DNA of 64,000 bases from Streptomyces showdoensis (GTDB lineage: Bacteria; Actinomycetota; Actinomycetes; Streptomycetales; Streptomycetaceae), in assembly GCF_039535475.1 (NCBI RefSeq), contig NZ_BAAAXG010000026.1, positions 1,612,001 to 1,676,000 on the forward strand, written 5' to 3'. Positions 35,995-43,768 of this stretch are shown one piece after another. Positions within the stretch are counted from its first letter, which is position 1; every line of letters starts with the position of its first letter. A program made the position numbers and the translations under genes. The notes below the pieces were generated by a model. That model was not told where the DNA came from and made no database searches. It saw only the letters and a list, made by a program, of their open reading frames with translations.

Positions 35995-36397
35995 CGAACG
36001 ACTACTCCTCGGGCAGGCGCGTACGCCTGGAAGCGGCAGTTGAGTTCCGGTCCCCCCGAAATGCACACGGCGGGACCTCGGAAGAAGCCCCACCGTGCCG
36101 CAGCCGGTCACCCGCTTCACTGACGCCCGGCGGCATCTCTCGGTTCCCGGTGGTCTGCATGCCGCACAGACTACGCACGGCCAAAACCCACCTAGGGCCG
36201 GACTTCACCCCAAATCCGGCAAGTCGAACGCTGTGAATTGACGATGTGACGCCGGTCACCCGCGCCCCACTTGTCGCAGCAGAGGGGCCGTTCTATCGTC
36301 GGGATGTATCGAGTCGATACATCAGTGCGGCACATCGGCTCGGCATAAGAGTTTCGTGGTCCCGAGAGACGAGTCCCGAGAGCGGAGGAGGCGACGA
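35995..36397. promoter_or_regulatory. PBP/padR divergent intergenic region
   Basis: 403 bases without a gene. Besides the PadR-type palindrome at 36303-36323, no clear -10/-35 pair or further repeat was identified. It must hold promoters for both the PBP gene (minus) and the padR-ino1 unit (plus). Confidence 0.5.
36303..36323. promoter_or_regulatory. 21-bp perfect palindrome, probable PadR operator
   Basis: GATGTATCGA-G-TCGATACATC is a perfect palindrome with a 1-base centre, 75 bases before the PadR start codon. PadR-family regulators classically bind ATGT...ACAT-ended operators, and this element begins and ends so. It is the most regular inverted repeat in the region, hence a likely autoregulatory site controlling padR and possibly ino1. 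Confidence 0.75.
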
Positions 36398-37078
36398 ATG
36401 AGCAGGCGCTCAGGAATCCTTGAGTTCGCCGTTCTCGGTCTGCTCCGCGAGGCCCCGATGCACGGTTACGAACTGCGCAAGCGGCTCAACACCTCGCTGG
36501 GCATCTTCCGGGCCTTCAGCTACGGGACCCTCTACCCCTGCCTCAAGACGCTGGTCGCCAACGGCTGGTTGATCGAGGAGCCGGGCAGCGCCCCCGAGGA
36601 CGCGCTGGCCGCTTCACTCGCAGGACGCCGCGCCAAGATCGTCTACCGGTTGACGGCCGAAGGTAAGGAGCACTTCGAGGAGCTCCTCTCCCACACCGGC
36701 CCCGACGCCTGGGAGGACGAGCACTTCGCCGCCCGCTTCGCCTTCTTCGGCCAGACCGAGCACGACGTGCGGATGCGGGTGCTGGAGGGCCGCCGCAGCC
36801 GGCTGGAGGAGCGCCTGGAGAAGATGCGCGCCTCTCTGGCCCGGACGCGCGAGCGCCTCGACGACTACACGCTTGAGCTCCAGCGCCACGGAATGGAGTC
36901 CGTGGAGCGCGAAGTGCGCTGGCTGAACGAGCTCATCGAGAGCGAGCGAGCGGGCCGGGATCAGCGATCCCGCCCCGAGGGCGCCGCTCGGCACGACAAC
37001 GATTCTGGAGAAACGGGCGGCCTGCCCCGGCACGGGGGCAGTACCCGGCCGGATCCGTCCGACGACACCGCAAAGTGA
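36398..37078 (+). CDS. PadR-family transcriptional regulator
   Basis: 226 residues. The winged helix comprises [24 protein letters not shown] and [22 protein letters not shown], both family-typical, followed by coiled-coil dimerisation helices (residues 120-195) and a polar tail. GGAGGAGG lies 6 bases before the ATG at 36398. It precedes the inositol-1-phosphate synthase gene by 46 bases, so the pair is probably one operon, autoregulated through the palindrome upstream. The ligand is unknown. Confidence 0.93.
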   Translation: MSRRSGILEFAVLGLLREAPMHGYELRKRLNTSLGIFRAFSYGTLYPCLKTLVANGWLIEEPGSAPEDALAASLAGRRAKIVYRLTAEGKEHFEELLSHTGPDAWEDEHFAARFAFFGQTEHDVRMRVLEGRRSRLEERLEKMRASLARTRERLDDYTLELQRHGMESVEREVRWLNELIESERAGRDQRSRPEGAARHDNDSGETGGLPRHGGSTRPDPSDDTAK

Positions 37079-37124
37079 AACCCTGCGTCAGCAGGGCTTC
37101 CACGACACACAGGGAGCAACCGGA

Positions 37125-38207
37125 ATGGGTTCGGTTCGCGTAGCCATCGTCGGCGTGGGCAACTGCGCCGCCTCGCTGGTCCAGGGCGTCGAGTACTACA
37201 AGGACGCCGACCCGGCGACCAAGGTGCCCGGCCTGATGCACGTCCAGTTCGGCGACTACCACGTCGGCGACGTGGAGTTCGTGGCCGCGTTCGACGTGGA
37301 CGCGAAGAAGGTCGGCCTCGACCTCTCCGACGCCATCGGCGCCAGCGAGAACAACACCATCAAGATCTGCGACGTCCCGAACAAGGGCGTCACGGTCCAG
37401 CGTGGTCACACCCTCGACGGCCTCGGCAAGTACTACCGCCTGACCATCGAGGAGTCCTCCGAGGCTCCCGTGGACGTCGTCCAGGTCCTCAAGGACCAGC
37501 AGGTCGACGTGCTCGTCTGCTACCTGCCCGTGGGCTCCGAGGACGCCGCGAAGTTCTACGCGCAGTGCGCCATCGACGCCAAGGTCGCGTTCGTCAACGC
37601 CCTCCCGGTCTTCATCGCCGGCACCAAGGAGTGGGCGGACAAGTTCACCGAGGCCGGTGTCCCGATCGTCGGCGACGACATCAAGTCCCAGGTCGGCGCC
37701 ACCATCACGCACCGCGTGATGGCCAAGCTGTTCGAGGACCGCGGTGTCCGTCTTGAGCGCACCATGCAGCTCAACGTCGGCGGCAACATGGACTTCAAGA
37801 ACATGCTCGAGCGCGACCGCCTCGAGTCCAAGAAGATCTCGAAGACGCAGGCCGTCACCTCGCAGATCCCCGACCGCGAGCTGGGCGACAAGAACGTCCA
37901 CATCGGCCCCTCGGACTACGTGGCCTGGCTCGACGACCGCAAGTGGGCGTACGTCCGCCTCGAGGGCCGTGCCTTCGGTGACGTCCCGCTGAACCTCGAG
38001 TACAAGCTCGAGGTGTGGGACTCCCCGAACTCGGCCGGTGTCATCATCGACGCCGTGCGCGCCGCGAAGATCGCCAAGGACCGGGGCATCGGTGGCCCGA
38101 TCCTCTCCGCGTCCTCGTACTTCATGAAGTCCCCGCCGGTGCAGTACTTCGACGACGAGGCCCTGGCCAACGTCGAGAAGTTCATCAAGGGCGAGGTCGA
38201 GCGCTGA
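37125..38207 (+). CDS. Myo-inositol-1-phosphate synthase
   Basis: 360 residues, the compact actinobacterial form. The NAD-binding start [20 protein letters not shown] is clear, and so are [15 protein letters not shown] and [12 protein letters not shown], the conserved catalytic stretch. It converts glucose-6-phosphate to inositol-1-phosphate, feeding phosphatidylinositol and mycothiol synthesis; mycothiol is the actinomycete redox thiol and links this gene to the nearby oxidative-stress genes. Expression is probably through PadR. Ends in a terminator. Confidence 0.97.
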   Translation: MGSVRVAIVGVGNCAASLVQGVEYYKDADPATKVPGLMHVQFGDYHVGDVEFVAAFDVDAKKVGLDLSDAIGASENNTIKICDVPNKGVTVQRGHTLDGLGKYYRLTIEESSEAPVDVVQVLKDQQVDVLVCYLPVGSEDAAKFYAQCAIDAKVAFVNALPVFIAGTKEWADKFTEAGVPIVGDDIKSQVGATITHRVMAKLFEDRGVRLERTMQLNVGGNMDFKNMLERDRLESKKISKTQAVTSQIPDRELGDKNVHIGPSDYVAWLDDRKWAYVRLEGRAFGDVPLNLEYKLEVWDSPNSAGVIIDAVRAAKIAKDRGIGGPILSASSYFMKSPPVQYFDDEALANVEKFIKGEVER

Positions 38208-38232
38208 CCTGACGGTCGTCCGGCTCGCTGAC

Positions 38233-38264
38233 GAGGGTCCCCGTGGCACTGCCCGGGGGCCCTC
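38233..38264 (+). terminator. Terminator of the padR-ino1 unit
   Basis: GAGGGTCCCCG pairs with CGGGGGCCCTC (one G-T wobble) around a 10-base loop, followed by TTCTTGTGTG. It lies 26 bases past the synthase stop. Confidence 0.85.
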
Positions 38265-38286
38265 TTCTTGTGTGAGTCTTGCTGCC

Positions 38287-39555
38287 ATGTCCGTCGTGCG
38301 TGATCTGCGCGTCCTTCTGCGCCTGCGGGACTTCCGCCGCCTGCTCGCCGTACGCCTGCTCTCGCAGTGCGCCGACGGCGTCTACCAGGTCGCCCTGGCC
38401 ACGTACGTCGTCTTCTCCCCCGAGAAGGAGACCAGCCCCGCGGCCATCGCCTCCGCCATGGCGGTGCTGCTGCTCCCGTACTCCCTCGTCGGACCCTTCG
38501 CCGGCGTCCTGCTCGACCGCTGGCAGCGACGCCAGGTCTTCCTCTACGGCAACCTGCTGCGCGCCCTGCTCGCCTGCGGCACCGCGCTGCTCGTCCTGGC
38601 CTCCCCGCCCGACTGGCTCTTCTACGCCTCCGCCCTCTCCGTCACGGCCGTCAACCGCTTCGTCCTGGCGGGACTCTCCGCCGCCCTCCCCCGGGTCGTC
38701 GACGACGAGCGGCTGGTCATCGCCAACTCGCTCTCCCCGACCGCCGGCACCCTCGCCGCGACCCTCGGCGGCGGGCTGGCCTTCGGCGTCCGTCTGGTCG
38801 CCGACGGCTCCGACGCCGCCGTCGTCCTCCTCGGCGCCGTCCTCTATCTCTGTTCCGCGCTCGTCTCGCTGCGCATGCCGCGCGAGCTCCTCGGCCCGGA
38901 CCCGGACCGCGTTCAGCCCCGGCTGGCCACCGCGCTGCGGTCCACCGCGCGAGGACTGGCGAGCGGGCTGCGCCATCTCTCCGAGCGGCGCCCCGCCGCC
39001 AGGGCGCTCGCCGCGGTCGCCGTGATGCGCTTCTGCTACGGAGCACTCTTCGTGACCGTGCTCATGCTCTGCCGGTACGCCTGGAGCTCGACCGAGTCGC
39101 AGGGCCTGGCCGTACTCGGCCTCGCCGTCGCCGCCTCCGGAGCCGGGTTCTTCGCGGCAGCCGTCCTCTCGCCCTGGACGGTCGGGAAGCTGGGGCCGTT
39201 CGGCTGGATGACCCTGTGCGCGGGAGCGGCCGCCCTCCTCACGCCGGCCCTCGGGCTGACCTTCGCCCGGGCCCCCTTCCTCGTGGCCGCCTTCCTGCTC
39301 GGGCTGATCACCCAGGGGGCGAAGATCGCGACGGACACGGTCGTCCAGACCTCGGTGGACGACGCCTACCGGGGGAGGGTCTTCGCCCTCTACGACGTGC
39401 TCTTCAACGTCGCCTTCGTCGGGGCGGCCGGGGTCGCGGCCCTCGTGCTGCCCCCGGACGGCCGGTCCGCCCTGCTGGTGATCCTCGTGGCCGTTCTCTA
39501 CGCCGGCACCGCGCTCGCGCTGGCGAGGAGCGCCCGGAGGTCCGCGCACGCATGA
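38287..39555 (+). CDS. MFS transporter
   Basis: 422 residues, twelve predicted helices. The loop-2 signature appears as LLDRWQRRQVFLYGN and a loop-8 counterpart as TSVDDAYRGRVFALYD, as in the EmrB-like/MFS_3 group. The substrate is unknown; export is likely from the fold. ATG at 38287 starts with the conserved MSVVRDLRVLLRLRDF; an upstream ATG at 38272 would add five residues. Only 23 bases separate it from the terminator after ino1, so its promoter overlaps that hairpin region. Confidence 0.85.
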   Translation: MSVVRDLRVLLRLRDFRRLLAVRLLSQCADGVYQVALATYVVFSPEKETSPAAIASAMAVLLLPYSLVGPFAGVLLDRWQRRQVFLYGNLLRALLACGTALLVLASPPDWLFYASALSVTAVNRFVLAGLSAALPRVVDDERLVIANSLSPTAGTLAATLGGGLAFGVRLVADGSDAAVVLLGAVLYLCSALVSLRMPRELLGPDPDRVQPRLATALRSTARGLASGLRHLSERRPAARALAAVAVMRFCYGALFVTVLMLCRYAWSSTESQGLAVLGLAVAASGAGFFAAAVLSPWTVGKLGPFGWMTLCAGAAALLTPALGLTFARAPFLVAAFLLGLITQGAKIATDTVVQTSVDDAYRGRVFALYDVLFNVAFVGAAGVAALVLPPDGRSALLVILVAVLYAGTALALARSARRSAHA

Positions 39556-39558
39556 CGA

Positions 39559-39590
39559 AGGGGCGATGTTTCACGTGAAACATCGCCCCT
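39559..39590. other. parS site 4 inside a 32-bp perfect palindrome
   Basis: Core GTTTCACGTGAAAC at 39568-39581. Both sides extend with AGGGGCGAT and its complement to a perfect 32-bp palindrome, starting 3 bases after the MFS stop, in the convergent gap with cca. Likely to be read as a hairpin on both transcripts. Confidence 0.95.
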
Positions 39591-39612
39591 CACCGGTGCC
39601 GGTGGGCCGCTT

Positions 39613-39626
39613 GTTTCACGTGAAAC
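39613..39626. other. parS site 5
   Basis: Perfect GTTTCACGTGAAAC, 31 bases beyond the previous parS core, 27 bases from the cca stop. The tandem pair probably makes a strong ParB nucleation point. Confidence 0.95.
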
Positions 39627-39653
39627 ATCGCCCGTGACACAGCGGCACTCGCG

Positions 39654-41123
39654 CTAAGCGCCCTGAGTCGCCCACCACTCCTTGAGCGCGGCGACAGCCT
39701 CGTCGTGCCCCATCGGCCCGTTCTCCAGCCGCAGCTCCAGCAGGAACTTGTAGGCCTGGCCGACGGCCGGACCGGGGCGGATCCCCAGGATCTCCTGGAT
39801 CTCGTTGCCATCGAGGTCGGGGCGGATCGAGTCCAGCTCCTCCTGCTCCTGGAGCTGCGCGATGCGCTCCTCCAGCCCGTCGTAGGCGCGGGAGAGCGCG
39901 GAGGCCTTGCGCTTGTTGCGCGTGGTGCAGTCGGAGCGGGTCAGCTTGTGCAGCCGGGAGAGCAGCGGGCCCGCGTCACGGACGTAGCGACGGACGGCAG
40001 AGTCGGTCCACTCGCCCGTGCCGTAGCCATGGAAGCGCAGGTGGAGCTCGACCAGACGCGAGACGTCCTTGATCATCTCGTTGGAGTACTTGAGCGCCGT
40101 CATGCGCTTCTTCGTCATCTTGGCCCCGACCACCTCGTGGTGGTGGAAGGAGACCCGACCGTCCTTCTCGAACCGGCGGGTGCGGGGCTTGCCGATGTCG
40201 TGCAGCAGGGCGGCCAGGCGCAGCACCAGGTCCGGGCCGTCCTCCTCCAGGTCGATCGCCTGGTCGAGGACGGTCAGCGAGTGCTCGTAGACGTCCTTGT
40301 GCCGGTGGTGCTCGTCGCTCTCCAGCCGCAGCCCCGGAAGCTCGGGCAGCACATAGGCGGCGAGGCCGGTGTCCACGAGCAGCCCCAGGCCCTTGCGGGG
40401 GTGCGCGGAGAGCAGCAGCTTGTTGAGCTCGTCACGCACCCGCTCGGCGGAGACGATCTCGAGCCGTGCGGCCATCTCCGTCATGGCGGTGACGACCTCG
40501 GGAGCCACCTCGAAGTCCAGCTGGGCGGAGAACCGCGCGGCACGCATCATGCGCAGCGGGTCGTCGGAGAAGGACTCCTCCGGCGTCCCCGGGGTCCTCA
40601 GGACCCGCGAGGCCAGGTCCGCCAGACCGCCGTACGGGTCGATGAAGTCCTTCTCGGGGAGCGCCACGGCCATGGCGTTGACCGTGAAGTCGCGCCGGAC
40701 CAGGTCCTCCTCGATGGAGTCGCCGTACGAGACCTCGGGCTTGCGCGAGGTGCGGTCGTACGCCTCGGAGCGGTAGGTGGTGACCTCCACCTGGAACCGC
40801 TGGACCGCATCGCCGACACGCGCGTCCTTCTGGCAGCCGACCGTGCCGAAGGCGATCCCGACCTCCCAGACCGCGTCGGCCCACGGGCGGACGATCTTCA
40901 GTACGTCCTCGGGGCGGGCGTCGGTCGTGAAGTCCAGGTCGTTGCCGAGACGGCCGAGGAGGGCGTCGCGGACCGAGCCGCCGACCAGCGCGAGACTGAA
41001 CCCGGCCTCCTTGAAGCGGCGGGCGAGGTCGTCGGCGACGGGGGACACACGCAGTAGTTCGCTGACTGCGCGCTGTTGCACCTGGCTCAGTGCGGTCGAG
41101 GTCTCTTCGTTGGCGTTCGGCAC
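39654..41123 (-). CDS. cca: CCA tRNA nucleotidyltransferase (HD-domain form)
   Basis: 489 residues. The nucleotidyltransferase head shows LVGGSVRDALLG and the metal-binding DLDFTTDA. RRDFTVNAMA and DPLRMMRAARFSAQLDF are conserved body motifs. An HD phosphohydrolase domain with LAALLHDIGKPR follows (about residues 275-370). It builds or repairs the CCA 3' end of tRNA. Start GTG at 41123 (reads MPNANEETS) has a weak ribosome-binding site; in-frame upstream codons are unconserved. Convergent with the MFS gene and divergent from the 41336 gene. Confidence 0.95.
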   Translation of the reverse strand: MPNANEETSTALSQVQQRAVSELLRVSPVADDLARRFKEAGFSLALVGGSVRDALLGRLGNDLDFTTDARPEDVLKIVRPWADAVWEVGIAFGTVGCQKDARVGDAVQRFQVEVTTYRSEAYDRTSRKPEVSYGDSIEEDLVRRDFTVNAMAVALPEKDFIDPYGGLADLASRVLRTPGTPEESFSDDPLRMMRAARFSAQLDFEVAPEVVTAMTEMAARLEIVSAERVRDELNKLLLSAHPRKGLGLLVDTGLAAYVLPELPGLRLESDEHHRHKDVYEHSLTVLDQAIDLEEDGPDLVLRLAALLHDIGKPRTRRFEKDGRVSFHHHEVVGAKMTKKRMTALKYSNEMIKDVSRLVELHLRFHGYGTGEWTDSAVRRYVRDAGPLLSRLHKLTRSDCTTRNKRKASALSRAYDGLEERIAQLQEQEELDSIRPDLDGNEIQEILGIRPGPAVGQAYKFLLELRLENGPMGHDEAVAALKEWWATQGA

Positions 41124-41335
41124 AACAGAAAAGGGTACGTGCCTCAGCTCGTACCGATGGCCCCGTTTTCCCACGGTCCCGGCGGCCCTGCGCTCTCCAC
41201 CGGCACCCTTCGCCCGATCGGCTGGAGCAGTCCCCGGCACTTGGCCGCCGCGTGCCTCGTTACCATGCCTGGACACAGCAACCGGGAACCACCGACACCA
41301 CACACACCACAGACAACGACGAGGACGGGCGACGC

Positions 41336-43723
41336 GTGGCCGAGGCGGCAGCTATCCAGGGGATCGGTCCCTCACCTGCCCGCCGCCGGTTGCGGCGCCT
41401 GGTCACCCTCGCCGTCGCGGCTCCGCTGCTGGCCGGGTTCCTGCCGGGCCTCACCGCTCCCGCGGCGCAGGCCGCCGAGAGCGCGAGCGGCGCCGGAAGC
41501 GTCGATGTGTCGGTCGACACCCTGACGCCGAGCGCCCCCGTGGAGAGCGACACCCTCACCCTCACCGGCTCGGTCACCAACAACGGCAAGCAGGCCGTGA
41601 CCAACGCAACCGTCGACCTGCGCGTGGGCCCCCGGATGACCAGCCGCAGCGAGATCGACGACGTGGCCGACCGCAAGGGCTACCGGGACGGCACCGACCC
41701 GTATCCGCTGGGCGGCAGCTACACGGTCAAGATCCCGAAGCTGGGAGCCGGGCTCAGCCGGGACTTCACGCTCTCCGTCCCCGTCTCCAAGCTGGGCCTG
41801 GACGACCCCGGCGTCTACCAGCTCGGGGTCTCCCTGACGGGGCAGACCGGGAGCCAGTCCTACGGCCGGGTGCTGGGCATCGAGCGGACCTTCCTGCCGT
41901 ACCAGCCCGAGGACGCCGACAAGAAGACCCAGCTCACCGCGCTCTGGCCGCTGATCTCCACCACCCATGTCTCCGCGGAGACGGGACCGGACCTCCAGCA
42001 GACACCGGTCTTCGAGAACGACGACCTCGCGGCCGAGCTCGCCCCCGGCGGCCGCCTCCACGAGATGGTCAGCCTCGGCAAGAACCTCCCGGTCACCTGG
42101 GTCATCGACCCCGACCTGCTGGCCAGTGTCGACGCCATGACCAGGCCCTACCGGATCAAGAGCGGCAAGACCGAGATCGCGGGCAAGAACCAGAAGGTCG
42201 CCGAGCAGTGGCTCGACTCCCTGGAGAAGGCGGTCCAGGGCCGGAAGGTCGTCGCCCTGCCCTTCGCCGACCCCGACCTCGCCTCCCTGGCCCACCACGG
42301 CAAGGACGTCCCCGGCTCGCTCAGCCACCTCCAGCAGGCGACGGCACTCGCCTCGACCACGGTCGAGACCGTCCTCCACGTGAAGCCCTCCACGGACTTC
42401 TCCTGGCCCGTCGACGGCGCGGTCGACCCCTCGATCATGTCCGTCGCCACCTCCGCCGGCGCGCACAACGTGATCGCCCGCAGCGACAGCTTCCGCGACG
42501 ACCTGCCGTACACGCCGAACGCTGCGCGCCCGGTCGGTGGCGGCACCACCGCGGTCGTCAGCGACGCCGAGCTGTCGACGGCCTTCGAGGGCGATCTGAT
42601 CCGGGCCGAGAGCGCCACCCTCGCCGCCCAGTACTTCCTCGCCCAGTCGCTCGCGGTGACCCTGGAGCGGCCCGAGGACCAGCGGAGCGTCGTGGTCGCC
42701 CCGCAGCGCATGCCGACCGCCGCGCAGGCGCAGGCCATGGCGTCGGTGCTGCAGGGGGCGGCCAAGCGCTGGACGCAGCCCACGGATCTGCTGGCCGCCG
42801 CCACGACGGTCGAGTCCGACCCGGCCGCGTCCCGGGTGCCGGGCAGCGGCGCCTACCCGAAGCGGCTGCGCGCCCAGGAGCTCGACGCCGCGGCGTTCAA
42901 GCAGATGAAGCGGACCCGCGACAGGCTGGACGACTTCAAGGTCATCCTGACCGCCCCGGACCGCGTCGTACCGCCCTTCACCAACGCGATCAGCCGCGAG
43001 ATGTCGACCTCCTGGCGCGGTCAGAAGGCCTCGGCCTCGCTCTACCGCCAGGAAGTCCAGCAGTACTTGGCGAGCCTGACCCGGGAGGTGCAGCTGATCG
43101 AGAAGTCGGACCTCGTGCTCTCCGGCCGGAGCGCGACCATCCCGGTGACGGTGCAGAACAAGCTGCTCCAGGGTGTGGACCACCTGGTGCTGCGGCTGAC
43201 CTCCGGCAACAGGACCCGCCTGAAGCTGAACGGCGGGGACGCCGTCGCGGAGCTGCCGGTGAAGATCGAGGGCGGGCACAGCCAGTCGGTGAAGTTCACC
43301 GCCTCGGCCAACGCCAACGGACCGGTCCCGATGACGGCCCAGCTCTACACCGAGGACGGCACGCCCTACGGCCCGCCGATGACCTTCACCGTGAAGGTCT
43401 CCGAGATCACCCCCACGGTGATGCTGGTCATCGCCGGCGGTGTGCTCCTGCTGGTCCTCGCCGGCGTGCGGATGTACTCCCAGCGCAAGCGGGCCGCCGC
43501 CCGCAACGCGGAAGCGGAGGCCGAAGCGGAAGCGGAGGCCGAAGCGGAAGCGGAGGCCGAAGCGGAAGCGGAGGCCACGGCCGAGGCCGAGGCCGAAACG
43601 GGCCCGGAGACGGGCACCGAAGCCCCCGAGGACGCCGATCCCGGGCAGCCGAGTGACCCGACACCGGACACCGGTCCCGAAAGCGGCGACCCGTCGGGCC
43701 CGGGTGAGAAAGTGGACCGTTGA
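41336..43723 (+). CDS. Secreted, C-terminally anchored DUF6049-type envelope protein
   Basis: 795 residues. A Sec signal peptide (RRRLRRLVTLAVAAPLLAGF ... APAAQAA) starts it, then a beta-sandwich-rich extracytoplasmic region (with a CARDB-like N-terminal fold by eye), then one transmembrane helix (VMLVIAGGVLLLVLAGVRMY) and a cytosolic tail with an Ala/Glu repeat run. It lies just before murJ and the pseudokinase gene on the same strand, the order also conserved in actinobacteria, suggesting a role in wall assembly. GTG at 41336 follows GAGGACGG. I recognise the family only as the DUF6049-like group. Confidence 0.8.
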   Translation: MAEAAAIQGIGPSPARRRLRRLVTLAVAAPLLAGFLPGLTAPAAQAAESASGAGSVDVSVDTLTPSAPVESDTLTLTGSVTNNGKQAVTNATVDLRVGPRMTSRSEIDDVADRKGYRDGTDPYPLGGSYTVKIPKLGAGLSRDFTLSVPVSKLGLDDPGVYQLGVSLTGQTGSQSYGRVLGIERTFLPYQPEDADKKTQLTALWPLISTTHVSAETGPDLQQTPVFENDDLAAELAPGGRLHEMVSLGKNLPVTWVIDPDLLASVDAMTRPYRIKSGKTEIAGKNQKVAEQWLDSLEKAVQGRKVVALPFADPDLASLAHHGKDVPGSLSHLQQATALASTTVETVLHVKPSTDFSWPVDGAVDPSIMSVATSAGAHNVIARSDSFRDDLPYTPNAARPVGGGTTAVVSDAELSTAFEGDLIRAESATLAAQYFLAQSLAVTLERPEDQRSVVVAPQRMPTAAQAQAMASVLQGAAKRWTQPTDLLAAATTVESDPAASRVPGSGAYPKRLRAQELDAAAFKQMKRTRDRLDDFKVILTAPDRVVPPFTNAISREMSTSWRGQKASASLYRQEVQQYLASLTREVQLIEKSDLVLSGRSATIPVTVQNKLLQGVDHLVLRLTSGNRTRLKLNGGDAVAELPVKIEGGHSQSVKFTASANANGPVPMTAQLYTEDGTPYGPPMTFTVKVSEITPTVMLVIAGGVLLLVLAGVRMYSQRKRAAARNAEAEAEAEAEAEAEAEAEAEAEATAEAEAETGPETGTEAPEDADPGQPSDPTPDTGPESGDPSGPGEKVDR
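43508..43576 (+). repeat. 18-bp tandem repeat encoding an (AE)n tail
   Basis: About 3.8 copies of GCGGAAGCGGAGGCCGAA in frame, encoding alternating Ala-Glu in the cytosolic tail of the DUF6049-type protein. Copy number is likely to vary between strains. Confidence 0.85.
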
Positions 43724-43768
43724 GCGATGTCGTGGCCGGTCGGCCGGGGACGATGAGGTGGGGTAACC

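Noticed and set aside
33208..36123. Long plus-strand open frame opposite the PBP gene
   Set aside because: The minus strand holds a full PBP with all catalytic motifs; the plus-strand frame shows only Val/Leu/Gly/Arg-rich sequence without domains.
40777..43656. Long plus-strand open frame overlapping the start of the cca gene and the 41336 gene
   Set aside because: It is a frame-shifted reading of the DUF6049-type gene, Arg/Pro/Gly-rich with no family resemblance.
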